Shown here in pieces: positions 25,640 to 34,384 of a stretch of DNA of 64,000 nt; the stretch's first letter is position 1, and every line of letters begins with the position of its first letter. The notes below the pieces were generated by a model. The model did no database searches. It was not told the DNA's origin and saw only the letters and a list, made by a program, of their open reading frames with translations. The translations under genes and the position numbers were made by a program. Origin of the DNA: Rubritalea profundi (lineage in GTDB: Bacteria > Verrucomicrobiota > Verrucomicrobiia > Verrucomicrobiales > Akkermansiaceae); contig NZ_MQWA01000001.1 of the NCBI RefSeq assembly GCF_002954445.1, positions 3,679,780 through 3,743,779 on the forward strand. Direction: 5' to 3'.

Positions 25640-27490
25640 TTAGTTGTCAGATTTTGGATCAACAAAAGCGTATATAGTGTGTCCATCTGTGGGTGCTTTC
25701 ATTTTATCGTGAGCTGGACGAAGCCCTTTATCCGCGCAGTCTGTGAAGAGTAGGATGGCTTCAGGATGGTGCTCTAAAAAATTACCGTAAGTGAATTGAT
25801 CTGAAAGGGTGGTTTTTTTGATTTCCATTCCATCAAGGCTCATCCGTGAAAGTTCTTTGTGGTTAGGCCGCTCTGGAAAAATGATTCTACCTCGCATATG
25901 TGAGGCTACTGCAGTTGTGTGGTGTGATTTATCATCCAGAGGTGCAACCTGCCAGACCTCGGCGCTGCCAAAAATGTGGGTGAATTCACTGGCTGCTAAG
26001 CTATTGACTTCGTCGTTGTGGGTGCCCGCGATCAGCTGGCCAAGTCCCCCAAAATCTAGTTCCTCCTCCACATATTCTGAGAGGATGCTTGCGCGCTTTG
26101 CTGGTATGCCATCTACAGTGGCAGCGGCTACGTTTGAGTAGTTAGTGTCGAGCAAAAGGACCTCGTGACCATCGTCGATGAGAGCTTTGGCTAACTTTCT
26201 GATCCATCCGTCTGCACCAGCAAACAGGATGCCCCGTGGATTTTTAGTTGCGATTCCTAGTCTGTTGGCTAGTGGTGCGGCCAGTAGCCCATAAATGGTG
26301 ACAGTCCCAACGATCACGATAAACATCATGGGAACCATAAGCTTTGCTTGCTCGATGACTTCTGGGGGGAAGCCCTCCACTGAGCTGGCTGCGTGGGTGA
26401 GCTCGAGCGCGAAAATGGCTGTGACCGCTGCAGCCACGATTCCACGTGGTGCAAGAGCTGCTAGGAAGAGACGCTCTTTGATATTTGTTTGTCTGAGGAA
26501 TACCGTGGAGATAAAGATGGAGACTGGACGGACGATGATTACGAGAAATGCAATGAGGCCAAGGCCTGGAAGCAGAGCATCCTTTAGGCTCGCGGCATCG
26601 ACTCTGCCAGACAAGGTGATGAAAAGAAGGGAAATAATGAGTGTTCTCAGAGTCTCTTTGAATTCTAAGATATGTTTGACTGAGACAGATTTCTGGTTGG
26701 CTAGCGCGATTCCTAATACTGTGACTGTGAGTAGCCCTGATTCTTTTTGAAGCGCGTTCGATGCTGAGAATGCGATTGCGATGGTTGCGAGAAGGAACAC
26801 CGAATGGAGGAAGTCGGGGATGAGGTGTTTTCGTAATAAGAGCTCGATCACTTTTGCCAGTAGGAATGCAAACACCACTCCAATGAGGAGGGTGACTCCT
26901 AGTGCATATAATATGGTGGCTTGAGCTTGTTCAACGTCACCTGCCAGGGCTGCTTGAAATACAAGCACGGCCATGATTGCTCCTATGGGGTCGACTACAA
27001 TACCTTCCCATTTGACTATCGAACTCATTTTACGAGACGGCTTGATGTGACGCAAGAGGGGGGCAATGACTGTGGGACCTGTAACGACTAGGATAGATCC
27101 TAAAATTGCGGCTACACGCCAATTCCAGCCGAAGACAAAAATTCCAAATGCTGTGATTAGAGCGAATGAGATAGCAACTCCCACGGTACAAAGCCGTAAC
27201 ACGGGGCCTCCACTTTCTTTGAGTTCAGAGAATTTCAAGGTCAACCCTCCCTCAAATAAAATAATGGCAACCGCTAGCCCGACCAGAGAAAGGATTATGG
27301 AGTCACCTTCCTCACCAGGTAGGAAGGTGTCGATGCTGACGCCAAATAGTTGCCCAGCTCCGAATCCGAAAACTAGCAGAAGTAGGATAGATGGGAGTTT
27401 GAATCGCCACGCCAGCCATTGAGCTAGAATGCCTAATCCTAGAATGAAAGTGGCGAATGTGCCAAAATTAATATCGAAAGAGCTGAACAT
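25640..27490 (-). CDS. CPA1-type cation/proton antiporter with C-terminal TrkA-N-like domain
   Basis: The 616-aa inner-membrane protein has 12-13 membrane helices (residues 10-410) of the Na+/H+ exchanger fold. The family features seen are LFEGGLTLKFSEL, TGPTVIAPLLRHI and the ion-site Asp in VVDPIGAIMAV. The C-terminal 200 residues form a Rossmann-like regulatory domain beginning ILFAGADGWIRKLAKALIDDGHEVLLLDTN, like TrkA-N/RCK domains of KefB/C and of some NhaP-type antiporters, but with GADGW in place of the canonical GxGxxG, so nucleotide binding is doubtful. Na+ or K+ for H+ exchange is expected. The 279 bases upstream hold no gene. Confidence 0.85.
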   Translation of the reverse strand: MFSSFDINFGTFATFILGLGILAQWLAWRFKLPSILLLLVFGFGAGQLFGVSIDTFLPGEEGDSIILSLVGLAVAIILFEGGLTLKFSELKESGGPVLRLCTVGVAISFALITAFGIFVFGWNWRVAAILGSILVVTGPTVIAPLLRHIKPSRKMSSIVKWEGIVVDPIGAIMAVLVFQAALAGDVEQAQATILYALGVTLLIGVVFAFLLAKVIELLLRKHLIPDFLHSVFLLATIAIAFSASNALQKESGLLTVTVLGIALANQKSVSVKHILEFKETLRTLIISLLFITLSGRVDAASLKDALLPGLGLIAFLVIIVRPVSIFISTVFLRQTNIKERLFLAALAPRGIVAAAVTAIFALELTHAASSVEGFPPEVIEQAKLMVPMMFIVIVGTVTIYGLLAAPLANRLGIATKNPRGILFAGADGWIRKLAKALIDDGHEVLLLDTNYSNVAAATVDGIPAKRASILSEYVEEELDFGGLGQLIAGTHNDEVNSLAASEFTHIFGSAEVWQVAPLDDKSHHTTAVASHMRGRIIFPERPNHKELSRMSLDGMEIKKTTLSDQFTYGNFLEHHPEAILLFTDCADKGLRPAHDKMKAPTDGHTIYAFVDPKSDN

Positions 27491-27769
27491 TAACTTGCTA
27501 AGTAGGTTGTGTGAATTTGTTGTTAGGTGACTGCGTAATTATCTAAACAATAAGCCCGAGGGGGAGCGTCAAGTAATACGAGGTCTCGCTGATGTATTCA
27601 CGATGTCATTGCTTATAGGTACATTGCTAGATATTTCGTGTAAAATATCGTTTGATACCTTGACGTCAGGGGGTGAGTTGGGCAGTGTTCCAATCGTTCA
27701 TTGCACTATTTTAGTAGTGCTGAGGACGAAGCCCATCCTACACATTAGAGACCCAATTTCATAGAAACC

Positions 27770-29436
27770 GTGTATTCAAACGAAGATTATTTATTAGAGC
27801 TGATTATTGAATCAGGACTGATTAACCTAGGTGACATTGCTGCGGCTAGAGTCCAGTTGACTGGGACTGAGAGTGTCATTGAGCGATTAATTAAAGAAAA
27901 TCGCTTTACCGAAGACCAAGTAGCGCAAGTGTGTGCTCAGAGCTCGAGCATGGAGTTTATAGATCTCCGCAGCACCGCTATTTCACCAGATATGTTTGAT
28001 CTGATCTCGGAGGACGTAGCGCGTCGATTTAGAGTTATTCCAGTAATGGACGATGGCTACGCGCTAACCGTGGCTATTTCAGATCCACTGAACTTTGAGG
28101 TTCTTGACACCTTGCCACACGTTATTGGCCGTGAAATCAACCCTGTTTGTGCTGCTGGTAGTGCGATCGACCAATGTATTCAAATTAACTACGGTGATGG
28201 TGTTATACAAGAAGATGAAGGAGATGAGGAGTTTTCCTTCGACGATGAAAGTGGCGACACGAATGATGCACCTATTATCAAGCTGGTGCAGCAAATTTTC
28301 TCTGAGGCATTGAAGGCGCGCGCAAGTGATATTCACATTGAGCCATTAGAGACATCGCTTCGTATCCGTTACCGTGTGGATGGTAAATTGATAGAGGCCG
28401 ATAACCATCCGAAGAAATTGCTGCCAGCGATTATTGCACGTTTGAAGGTGATGAGTACTACTATGAGTATTGCTGAGAAACGTCTTCCACAAGATGGCCG
28501 TATTCAGCTCAAGGCTGGTAATAAAGAGATAGATCTTCGGGTTTCTAGTGTTCCTAGTAGCCACGGGGAGAGTATCGTTATGCGTATTTTGGATAAATCA
28601 TCATTGGTGTTAGGATTGGGTGAGTTAGGGTTCTTGTCTGATGATCAAGAAAACTTCAGGCGCTATATTAAATTTCCAGATGGCATTATTCTTGTCACGG
28701 GCCCAACGGGTTCAGGCAAGACGACGACTCTCTACGCTTGTCTGAACTACATCAACAAGCCTGACCGCAAGATCATCACCGTGGAAGATCCGGTGGAATA
28801 TGAAATGGCAGGTATAAACCAAGTGATGGTAAAAGCGGATATTGGGATGACTTTCTCAGCTGCTCTTAGAGCAATGCTTCGTCAAGCTCCTAACGTAATC
28901 ATGATTGGTGAGATTCGTGATGCTGAGACTGCAAACATCGCGATCAACGCATCCCTTACCGGCACTTAGTATTTTCCACGCTGCACACCAATGATGCCCC
29001 AAGTGCTGTGGCGCGTTTGGCTGATATTGGAGTTAAGAAGTTTTTGATAGCTTCAGCTGTACGGGCAATCATAGCACAACGCTTGGTCCGTAAACTTTGT
29101 CCTGTCTGTAAAGAGCCAGCGATTCTAGATGAGCGTGAGATGAGAATGCTCAACTTCGACCCAGTGCAAGAGATGAATCATACGATCTATGGTCCTGGAG
29201 GCTGTGAGCAATGCCGCAATAAAGGTTATAAGGGCCGGATGGGTATTTTCGAAATCCTAGAAGTCGATGACGAAGTTCGACATATGATTAACAAAAACCT
29301 CACTTCCCCGCAGCTACGTAAGCGAGCGAGAGAGTTAGGAATGCGTACTCTCCGCGAGGATGGAATCCGCAAAGTGCAGGCGGGTATGACCTCGGCATCA
29401 GAAGTCATCAGTGTCACTATGTCTGACAAGGACTAA
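27770..29436 (+). pseudogene. GspE/PilB-type secretion ATPase, interrupted by a one-base frameshift
   Basis: Two open pieces together make a full hexameric type II secretion/type IV pilus assembly ATPase. The first (27770-28969, GTG start) carries the N1E/N-terminal domain, Walker A GPTGSGKTT and the Asp box DPVEYEM, and stops in INASLTGT. The second resumes in another frame from about 28965 with [17 protein letters not shown], then the zinc cysteines CPVCKEPA and [12 protein letters not shown]. At 28961-28969 the sequence GGCACTTAG lacks one C compared with the expected GGC CAC TTA (Gly-His-Leu), as in the paralogue. Restored, it encodes 555 aa, almost identical in length to the next gene. 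It may be a real mutation or a sequencing error. Confidence 0.85.
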
Positions 29437-29472
29437 TCCCGAGAGTGTAACTCTAATAAATTTTGATATATA

Positions 29473-31143
29473 ATGGATAACCAACAAGTTTTAGAAATTT
29501 TCATTGGGCGGGGTATGGTAGATAGGTACCTAGCTCAAGACATTGAATCAACTATGGAGGCCACAGGTAAGACTATGGCCGAAACGCTCGCTGACTTTCA
29601 AGTCATCACTGAGAAAGATGAGATCTGGCCGGTGATTGCATCCGAGCTCGGAGCTGAACTCATCGACTTAAATTATTTTGATCCACCAGCTGATCTACTT
29701 TCTATGGTTCCAGCTGGCATGGCGAGACTTCACGGCTGCTTGCCAGTAAATGTTGGGCCGGAAGGGTTACATGTAGTGCTCAGTGATCCGCTAAACCCAC
29801 AAGCAGCAGAAGATCTACGCTTCGCCTTAGGCAAGGAAATTATTGTAGCAGTAGCTCCCGACTATTTGGTCGAGGAGAAAATTAACGAATTCTACGTTGG
29901 TGGAGGTAGTGCTACAGAAGGACTACTTGATCAGATTGATGTGGTTACGAATGCTGACGGCACGGAAGATGTGGCTTCAGAAGCGAACTCCGCGCCGATT
30001 ATTCGTTATGTTGATCTCGTTATGTTCCAAGCAATCAAAGAGAAAGCATCAGACATTCACTTTGAACCATTTGATAGAGACTTTAAAATTCGCTATCGTG
30101 TGGATGGTGGATTATTTGAGATGGCACCGCCGCCACCGCACCTGGCAAAGGCAATTATATCAAGGGTCAAGGTCATGTCTAACATGAACATTGCTGAGAC
30201 ACGCGTTCCACAGGATGGGCGAATTGTTAAACAGATCGGTGACCGACAAGTGGATATGCGTGTGTCTTCACTACCTACTCAGCACGGTGAGAGTGTCGTG
30301 CTTCGTATTCTAGATCGCAGCAGTGTGAATCTAGATATGGAATCCGTGGGTCTACCTCCGCACATTTACGAATACATGGATGAAACGATCCATAAACCGA
30401 ATGGTATTTTCGTGGTGACGGGGCCAACCGGTGCTGGTAAAACAACCACTTTGTATGCTGCATTGCGCAAGATCAATACGATAGATGCCAAGCTTCTTAC
30501 TGCTGAAGATCCAGTGGAATACGATATTGACGGGATTATTCAGGTGCCCGTGAACGAGGCGATTGGACTCGACTTCTCCCGTATTTTGCGTGCGTTCTTG
30601 CGTCAGGATCCAGACCGCATTCTGATTGGTGAGATTCGAGATAAGGAAACAGCCAAGATTGCTATTCAGGCGTCACTGACTGGTCACTTGGTGCTAAGTA
30701 CTCTTCACACAAACGATGCTCCTGGTGCGGTTACTCGATTAGTTGACATGGGAGTTGAGCCATTCTTGGTAGCGGCATCGCTTGAAGGTGTTTTGGCTCA
30801 GAGATTGGTTAGAACTATCTGTTCTAGTTGTCGTGCGCCGTATGAGCCGAATGAGGCAATTTTGAATCAGCTTGGAGTCTCTCCATATGAATTAGGTGAT
30901 AAAGAGTTCTATACTGGTCGCGGATGTGATGTCTGCAGTGATAGTGGATACAAAGGGCGACAAGGTCTCTTTGAATTACTTGATATTACCGACCCTATAG
31001 GAGAGCTAATTATTGAACGGGCTCCGACTGTTGTGCTTAAGCAGAAAGCCATCGAGCTTGGTATGCGTACATTGCGTGAGGATGGTCTCGTGAACATCTA
31101 CTCAGGAAAAACAACCATCGAGGAAGTACTTAAGTACACTTAA
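29473..31143 (+). CDS. GspE/PilB-type secretion ATPase (second copy)
   Basis: The intact 556-aa paralogue. It has an N-terminal GspE_N-like domain (1-150), the sequence FEPFDRDFKIRYRVDGG that starts the N2E domain, Walker A GPTGAGKTT (near residue 320), the Asp box AEDPVEYDI, Walker B-like RQDPDRILIGEIRD, the His box [13 protein letters not shown], and the zinc site CSSCRAP plus CDVCSDSGYKGR. It powers pseudopilus or pilus assembly from the cytoplasmic face. It follows the first, broken copy by 36 bases and precedes the PilC/GspF gene by 88 bases. If the first copy is truly inactive, this gene alone may support the machine, unless the two are specialised. Confidence 0.9.
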   Translation: MDNQQVLEIFIGRGMVDRYLAQDIESTMEATGKTMAETLADFQVITEKDEIWPVIASELGAELIDLNYFDPPADLLSMVPAGMARLHGCLPVNVGPEGLHVVLSDPLNPQAAEDLRFALGKEIIVAVAPDYLVEEKINEFYVGGGSATEGLLDQIDVVTNADGTEDVASEANSAPIIRYVDLVMFQAIKEKASDIHFEPFDRDFKIRYRVDGGLFEMAPPPPHLAKAIISRVKVMSNMNIAETRVPQDGRIVKQIGDRQVDMRVSSLPTQHGESVVLRILDRSSVNLDMESVGLPPHIYEYMDETIHKPNGIFVVTGPTGAGKTTTLYAALRKINTIDAKLLTAEDPVEYDIDGIIQVPVNEAIGLDFSRILRAFLRQDPDRILIGEIRDKETAKIAIQASLTGHLVLSTLHTNDAPGAVTRLVDMGVEPFLVAASLEGVLAQRLVRTICSSCRAPYEPNEAILNQLGVSPYELGDKEFYTGRGCDVCSDSGYKGRQGLFELLDITDPIGELIIERAPTVVLKQKAIELGMRTLREDGLVNIYSGKTTIEEVLKYT

Positions 31144-31231
31144 TAATTATCGGGAAATGCGTTATTTAAGCTTTTCATAGCGCGCAGATCTCTCCACATT
31201 AAATAACTATAAATTTATAGAGACTATACAT

Positions 31232-32536
31232 ATGGCAAATTTTCAATACGCAGCTCTTGACGCAAAAGGCGAGCAGACCACTGGTGCTGTACAAGCAGGA
31301 AGCGAAGCTGAAGCAATTCAGCAGCTACGCAACCAAGGCTTGTATCCGACTCAGGTGATAGAAGAAGGTAAGGGGAGTATTACAGCCCACAGTGCTAAAG
31401 GAAAATCCAAGAGTGGTTCAGCCAAGGGCAAGTCACCAGCTAGTAGTAAAGGTAAGAAAAATTTAAAAAAGTCTGTCGGCGGCAAGTTGAAGCCGAAGGC
31501 TTTGATGATTTTCACTCGTCAGCTTGCAACACTGATTGACTCAGGTCTTCCTCTTATGCGAAGCCTCACAGTTCTTGCTAAGCAGGAGCCCAATCCAGTA
31601 TTGAAAGGCACAGTGAATTCACTCGCAGACTCAGTACAGAGTGGTGCAACATTCTCGGAATCACTCGCCCAGCACCCACGAGTTTTTAACAAGCTATTCG
31701 TGAATATGGTGAAAGCTGGTGAACTTGGTGGTGTTCTTGAAGTCGTTCTTAACCGACTTGCTGAGTACATGGAAAAAGCCAACAAGCTTAAGAATAAGAT
31801 TGTAGCAGCAATGGTGTATCCATTAATTGTGGGGTTTATTGCCGTCGCAATCTTGATATTCTTGATGCTAGTTATTGTCCCTAAATTTAGGGAGATGTTT
31901 GACGAAGGTGCTGAATTGCCTGCAATATCTGAAATCGTTTTCGGATTCTCAGATAACATGATCTCGAGTACAGCGGGACTTCCAAATGCTGTTTGGTTAT
32001 TTATTGTTGCCTTTGGTGTTTTCGCAGGAACAAATGTTTGGGGGAAGACTGCAGCAGGAAGAAAGGCTTTAGATAATCTTAAGCTCAATATCCCCCTTTT
32101 TGGCGACATCCAACGTAAAAGTGCGATTGCTCGATTCAGCCGCACACTGGGTACTCTAGTCACTTCAGGTGTTCCCATCCTTCAGGCACTGGCGATCACT
32201 CGTGAGACTGCTGGAAACGTGGTCATCGCTGAAGCTGTCGATCAGGTTCACGATGCGGTCAAGGAAGGTGAGTCCATCGTGACGCCTCTCCAAGCAAGCA
32301 GCGTATTTCCGCCTATGGTGATAAGTATGGTGGATGTTGGCGAGGAAACTGGTCAACTTCCTGACATGCTACTCAAAATTGCTGACGTATACGATGATGA
32401 AGTGGACGGTGCTGTAACTGCTTTGACTTCAATCATTGAACCTGTTATGATCGTCTTCCTCGCCGCTATTGTTGGGGCAATTGTCTTTGCGATGTTCTTA
32501 CCATTGATTGCGATGATCGAGTCCGTCGGAAGCTAG
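31232..32536 (+). CDS. pilC: GspF/PilC inner-membrane platform protein
   Basis: The 434-aa polytopic protein forms the platform on which the PilB/GspE ATPase acts. The start MANFQYAALDAKGEQTTGAVQA is the family N-terminus. A basic Lys/Ser-rich linker (residues 50-85, repeats of GKSKSGSAKGK type) is longer than usual. Two T2SSF domains follow, each with FTRQLATLIDSGLPL-like and FSRTLGTLVTSGVPI-like blocks, with membrane helices near 190-215, 250-275 and 400-425. The order ATPase-ATPase-PilC-pseudopilin and the strong terminator directly after it define the transcription unit. Confidence 0.92.
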   Translation: MANFQYAALDAKGEQTTGAVQAGSEAEAIQQLRNQGLYPTQVIEEGKGSITAHSAKGKSKSGSAKGKSPASSKGKKNLKKSVGGKLKPKALMIFTRQLATLIDSGLPLMRSLTVLAKQEPNPVLKGTVNSLADSVQSGATFSESLAQHPRVFNKLFVNMVKAGELGGVLEVVLNRLAEYMEKANKLKNKIVAAMVYPLIVGFIAVAILIFLMLVIVPKFREMFDEGAELPAISEIVFGFSDNMISSTAGLPNAVWLFIVAFGVFAGTNVWGKTAAGRKALDNLKLNIPLFGDIQRKSAIARFSRTLGTLVTSGVPILQALAITRETAGNVVIAEAVDQVHDAVKEGESIVTPLQASSVFPPMVISMVDVGEETGQLPDMLLKIADVYDDEVDGAVTALTSIIEPVMIVFLAAIVGAIVFAMFLPLIAMIESVGS

Positions 32537-32564
32537 ACGCGAGTCACCTAGAATAAACTATACC

Positions 32565-32602
32565 AACTGCGAATCTGGGAAACGAGATTCGCAGTTCTTT
32601 TT
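32565..32602 (+). terminator. Strong intrinsic terminator after pilC
   Basis: A perfect 12-bp stem (AACTGCGAATCT at 32565-32576 against AGATTCGCAGTT at 32585-32596) with an eight-base loop is followed by a C and five T residues. It separates pilC from the pseudopilin gene 25 bases further on, which therefore needs either read-through or its own promoter. Confidence 0.9.
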
Positions 32603-32626
32603 AACCTAGATTAAAAAAATATCCGT

Positions 32627-33208
32627 ATGAAAAGTTATAAAAATAAGCCGAAGCGCTCAGGATTCACTCTGATAGAAATCCTTACCGTGATTACGATCCT
32701 AGCCGTCCTTGGAGGCATCGGATTTGGCACCTATATGCTGGTGATCAGGCAGACCAAGTCTAAGCAAGCAGAGGTGATGATTGAGAATATTAGCTCAAGC
32801 CTCGAAGCGCGTATCAATCAAGGTTTTAGTCAAATTGATATAGATGATTTATCTGGTCTGATAGACGCTGATGCGCTCTACCCCACAGGTGATGGCTTGG
32901 CTACAAGTTCAGAAAACCTCTATGCGGTTCTGTCAGGCGATTACACGCTTACGGGTGAGGTTGATGATGATAGGCAGCCGATGTTCCCTCAAATTGATCC
33001 TGAGTACGAAGGTAAAGGAAAGTATGTAAATAAGGATCTGTTACTTGTTGATCCTTGGAATCAGCCACTACGCTATAAATATCCAGGTGATAAAAATAAC
33101 GTAGAGAATGGCTTCGATATCTGGTCTTTAGGGCCAGACGGCGTTGATGCAGACTCGAATAATGACGACGGTGTAGATGGCGGGCTTGATAATATTACCA
33201 ACTGGTAA
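32627..33208 (+). CDS. GspG-type major pseudopilin
   Basis: A 193-aa type II secretion pseudopilin. The N-terminus MKSYKNKPKRSGFTLIEILT has the prepilin peptidase site after Gly12, Phe at mature position 1 and Glu at position 5, followed by a hydrophobic helix. The C-terminal region has LLVDPWNQPLRYKYPG and FDIWSLGPDGVDADSNNDDG, the folded DPWG-type and calcium-binding loop region of GspG. At about 181 mature residues it is somewhat longer than typical GspG (about 145), with an Asp-rich middle. It lies after the PilB/PilC genes, although a terminator intervenes. Confidence 0.9.
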   Translation: MKSYKNKPKRSGFTLIEILTVITILAVLGGIGFGTYMLVIRQTKSKQAEVMIENISSSLEARINQGFSQIDIDDLSGLIDADALYPTGDGLATSSENLYAVLSGDYTLTGEVDDDRQPMFPQIDPEYEGKGKYVNKDLLLVDPWNQPLRYKYPGDKNNVENGFDIWSLGPDGVDADSNNDDGVDGGLDNITNW

Positions 33209-33241
33209 GCCTGGCTAATCAAGCAAACCTAAACTCTCTAA

Positions 33242-33266
33242 GGCACCTCGATGAGGTGTCTTTTTT
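33242..33266 (+). terminator. Intrinsic terminator after the pseudopilin gene
   Basis: GGCACCTC (33242-33249) pairs with GAGGTGTC (33253-33260), including one G-T pair, with a three-base loop and six T residues. It lies 34 bases after the stop. Confidence 0.85.
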
Positions 33267-33499
33267 GTTGCTGGTGGCTTATAAGCTTTACAGATGCTTG
33301 AATATACGGTTTCTCACAGTCAGAATTTATTTGTTAAGAACTCTTAGTTATTATCGAAGAGTGCAGTAAGTTCGACCATCTAAATAAAGTTTCATGGGAC
33401 TACTGAGCTGCAGTTGCGCCTAGTTCAATGAACTTTATGAGACCCAAAAATATTCAAACCTATGTAACCAGCAGTAATGCTGTCGGGTTACCAAGAAAC

Positions 33500-34285
33500 A
33501 TGAGCACTAAAAAGACAGCCACTAAAAAAGTGGCACGCAAGCGTACTAGCAAGAATGAAACTGAAGCAGGCGTAGTAGAAGCCACAACAGAATCCGCTCC
33601 CGTGAACTCTGAGAATGTAGAAGAAGCTCCAAAGAAGCCTGCACCACGCAAGACTGCTAAGAATAGCGTTGCTGACGACTCCTCAAGCTCTAACGATGCT
33701 CCTGAGCAAACTGAGCGCAAAGAGCCCATTCAAGGTGTACGTGATACACGTACTCAAAAGACTGATGATGAGGCTGTAAAGCCAGAATCTAGAAACACTG
33801 AGGATACAAGATCACAGCAAGATGAAAACTCTGCTGAAGGTGATCAGAATCAGCAGGGCAAGGGTCGCAATCGTAGAGGTCGCCGCAACCGTACTAAAGG
33901 TGACCAGCCACAAGCTCAACAGCAGGTGCAGGTTCCTCAAATAGACGCTAAGGAGTTGAGCAAAAGAGCTTGGAAGATTTTCTTGAGCGAAGTGAGTGAA
34001 GAGGGTCTCGCTCTCATTGGAGATAAAGAAGGTCGGGAGCTCTCTAAGAGAAGTTTTCGTCTCGCTGAAATCTTCCTTGAAGAGCAAGGACGTCGTAATG
34101 TTCCAAACCCCAAACCAAAATCACAGCCTCAGCAGCAGCGCCGTCGTCATAACCAGGATGTAATTCCTGTAGCCGAAGAGGTTACCTCAACTGAAGAAGA
34201 GAGGGCCGTAGTAGTAGCAGCCGACATTACTCCGGTAGAGACGCCAAGAGCTGAGGTGGCTCCACCAGCTCAAAGTGAAGATTAA
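33500..34285 (+). CDS. Basic/acidic low-complexity protein with a C-terminal helical block
   Basis: The product from ATG 33500 has 261 aa; an in-frame ATG at 33428 adds 24 residues that are out of character. It starts MSTKKTATKKVARKRTSKNE, a lysine/arginine-rich stretch like those of histone-H1-like or Rho N-terminal regions, followed by an acidic, Glu/Asp/Ser-rich middle and GKGRNRRGRRNRTKGD. Residues about 132-180 (KELSKRAWKIFLSEVSEEG and ELSKRSFRLAEIFLEEQ) form a conserved-looking helical block. No enzyme motif is seen. Nucleic-acid binding is a guess from charge. It lies between two terminators, so it is a single-gene unit. Confidence 0.75.
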   Translation: MSTKKTATKKVARKRTSKNETEAGVVEATTESAPVNSENVEEAPKKPAPRKTAKNSVADDSSSSNDAPEQTERKEPIQGVRDTRTQKTDDEAVKPESRNTEDTRSQQDENSAEGDQNQQGKGRNRRGRRNRTKGDQPQAQQQVQVPQIDAKELSKRAWKIFLSEVSEEGLALIGDKEGRELSKRSFRLAEIFLEEQGRRNVPNPKPKSQPQQQRRRHNQDVIPVAEEVTSTEEERAVVVAADITPVETPRAEVAPPAQSED

Positions 34286-34310
34286 TCAGAGCCGAAAGAT
34301 GATTTAAAAA

Positions 34311-34340
34311 AGCGCAACCCAACCGGGTTGCGCTTTTTTT
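34311..34340 (+). terminator. Strong intrinsic terminator between the basic protein and the glycosyltransferase
   Basis: AGCGCAACCC (34311-34320) and GGGTTGCGCT (34325-34334) form a perfect 10-bp stem with a four-base loop followed by seven T residues and preceded by six A residues, so it may work in both directions. It lies inside the first codons of the nominal downstream ORF, which is evidence against that start. Confidence 0.9.
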
Positions 34341-34384
34341 ATCTAGAGGTTGCTTCACGAGGACAACTTGGCATCATACCATCC

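Noticed and set aside
26295-27422. Plus-strand ORFs of 118-151 codons inside the antiporter gene
   Set aside because: Antisense shadows of an intact antiporter with complete family motifs.
27703-27720. GCACTA-x6-TAGTGC inverted repeat before the PilB unit
   Set aside because: Only six base pairs and no T-run; chance is likely, though an operator cannot be excluded.
31519-32178. Long antisense ORF of 219 codons opposite pilC
   Set aside because: It mirrors codon use of the strongly supported pilC and its product is low-quality; shadow of the real gene.
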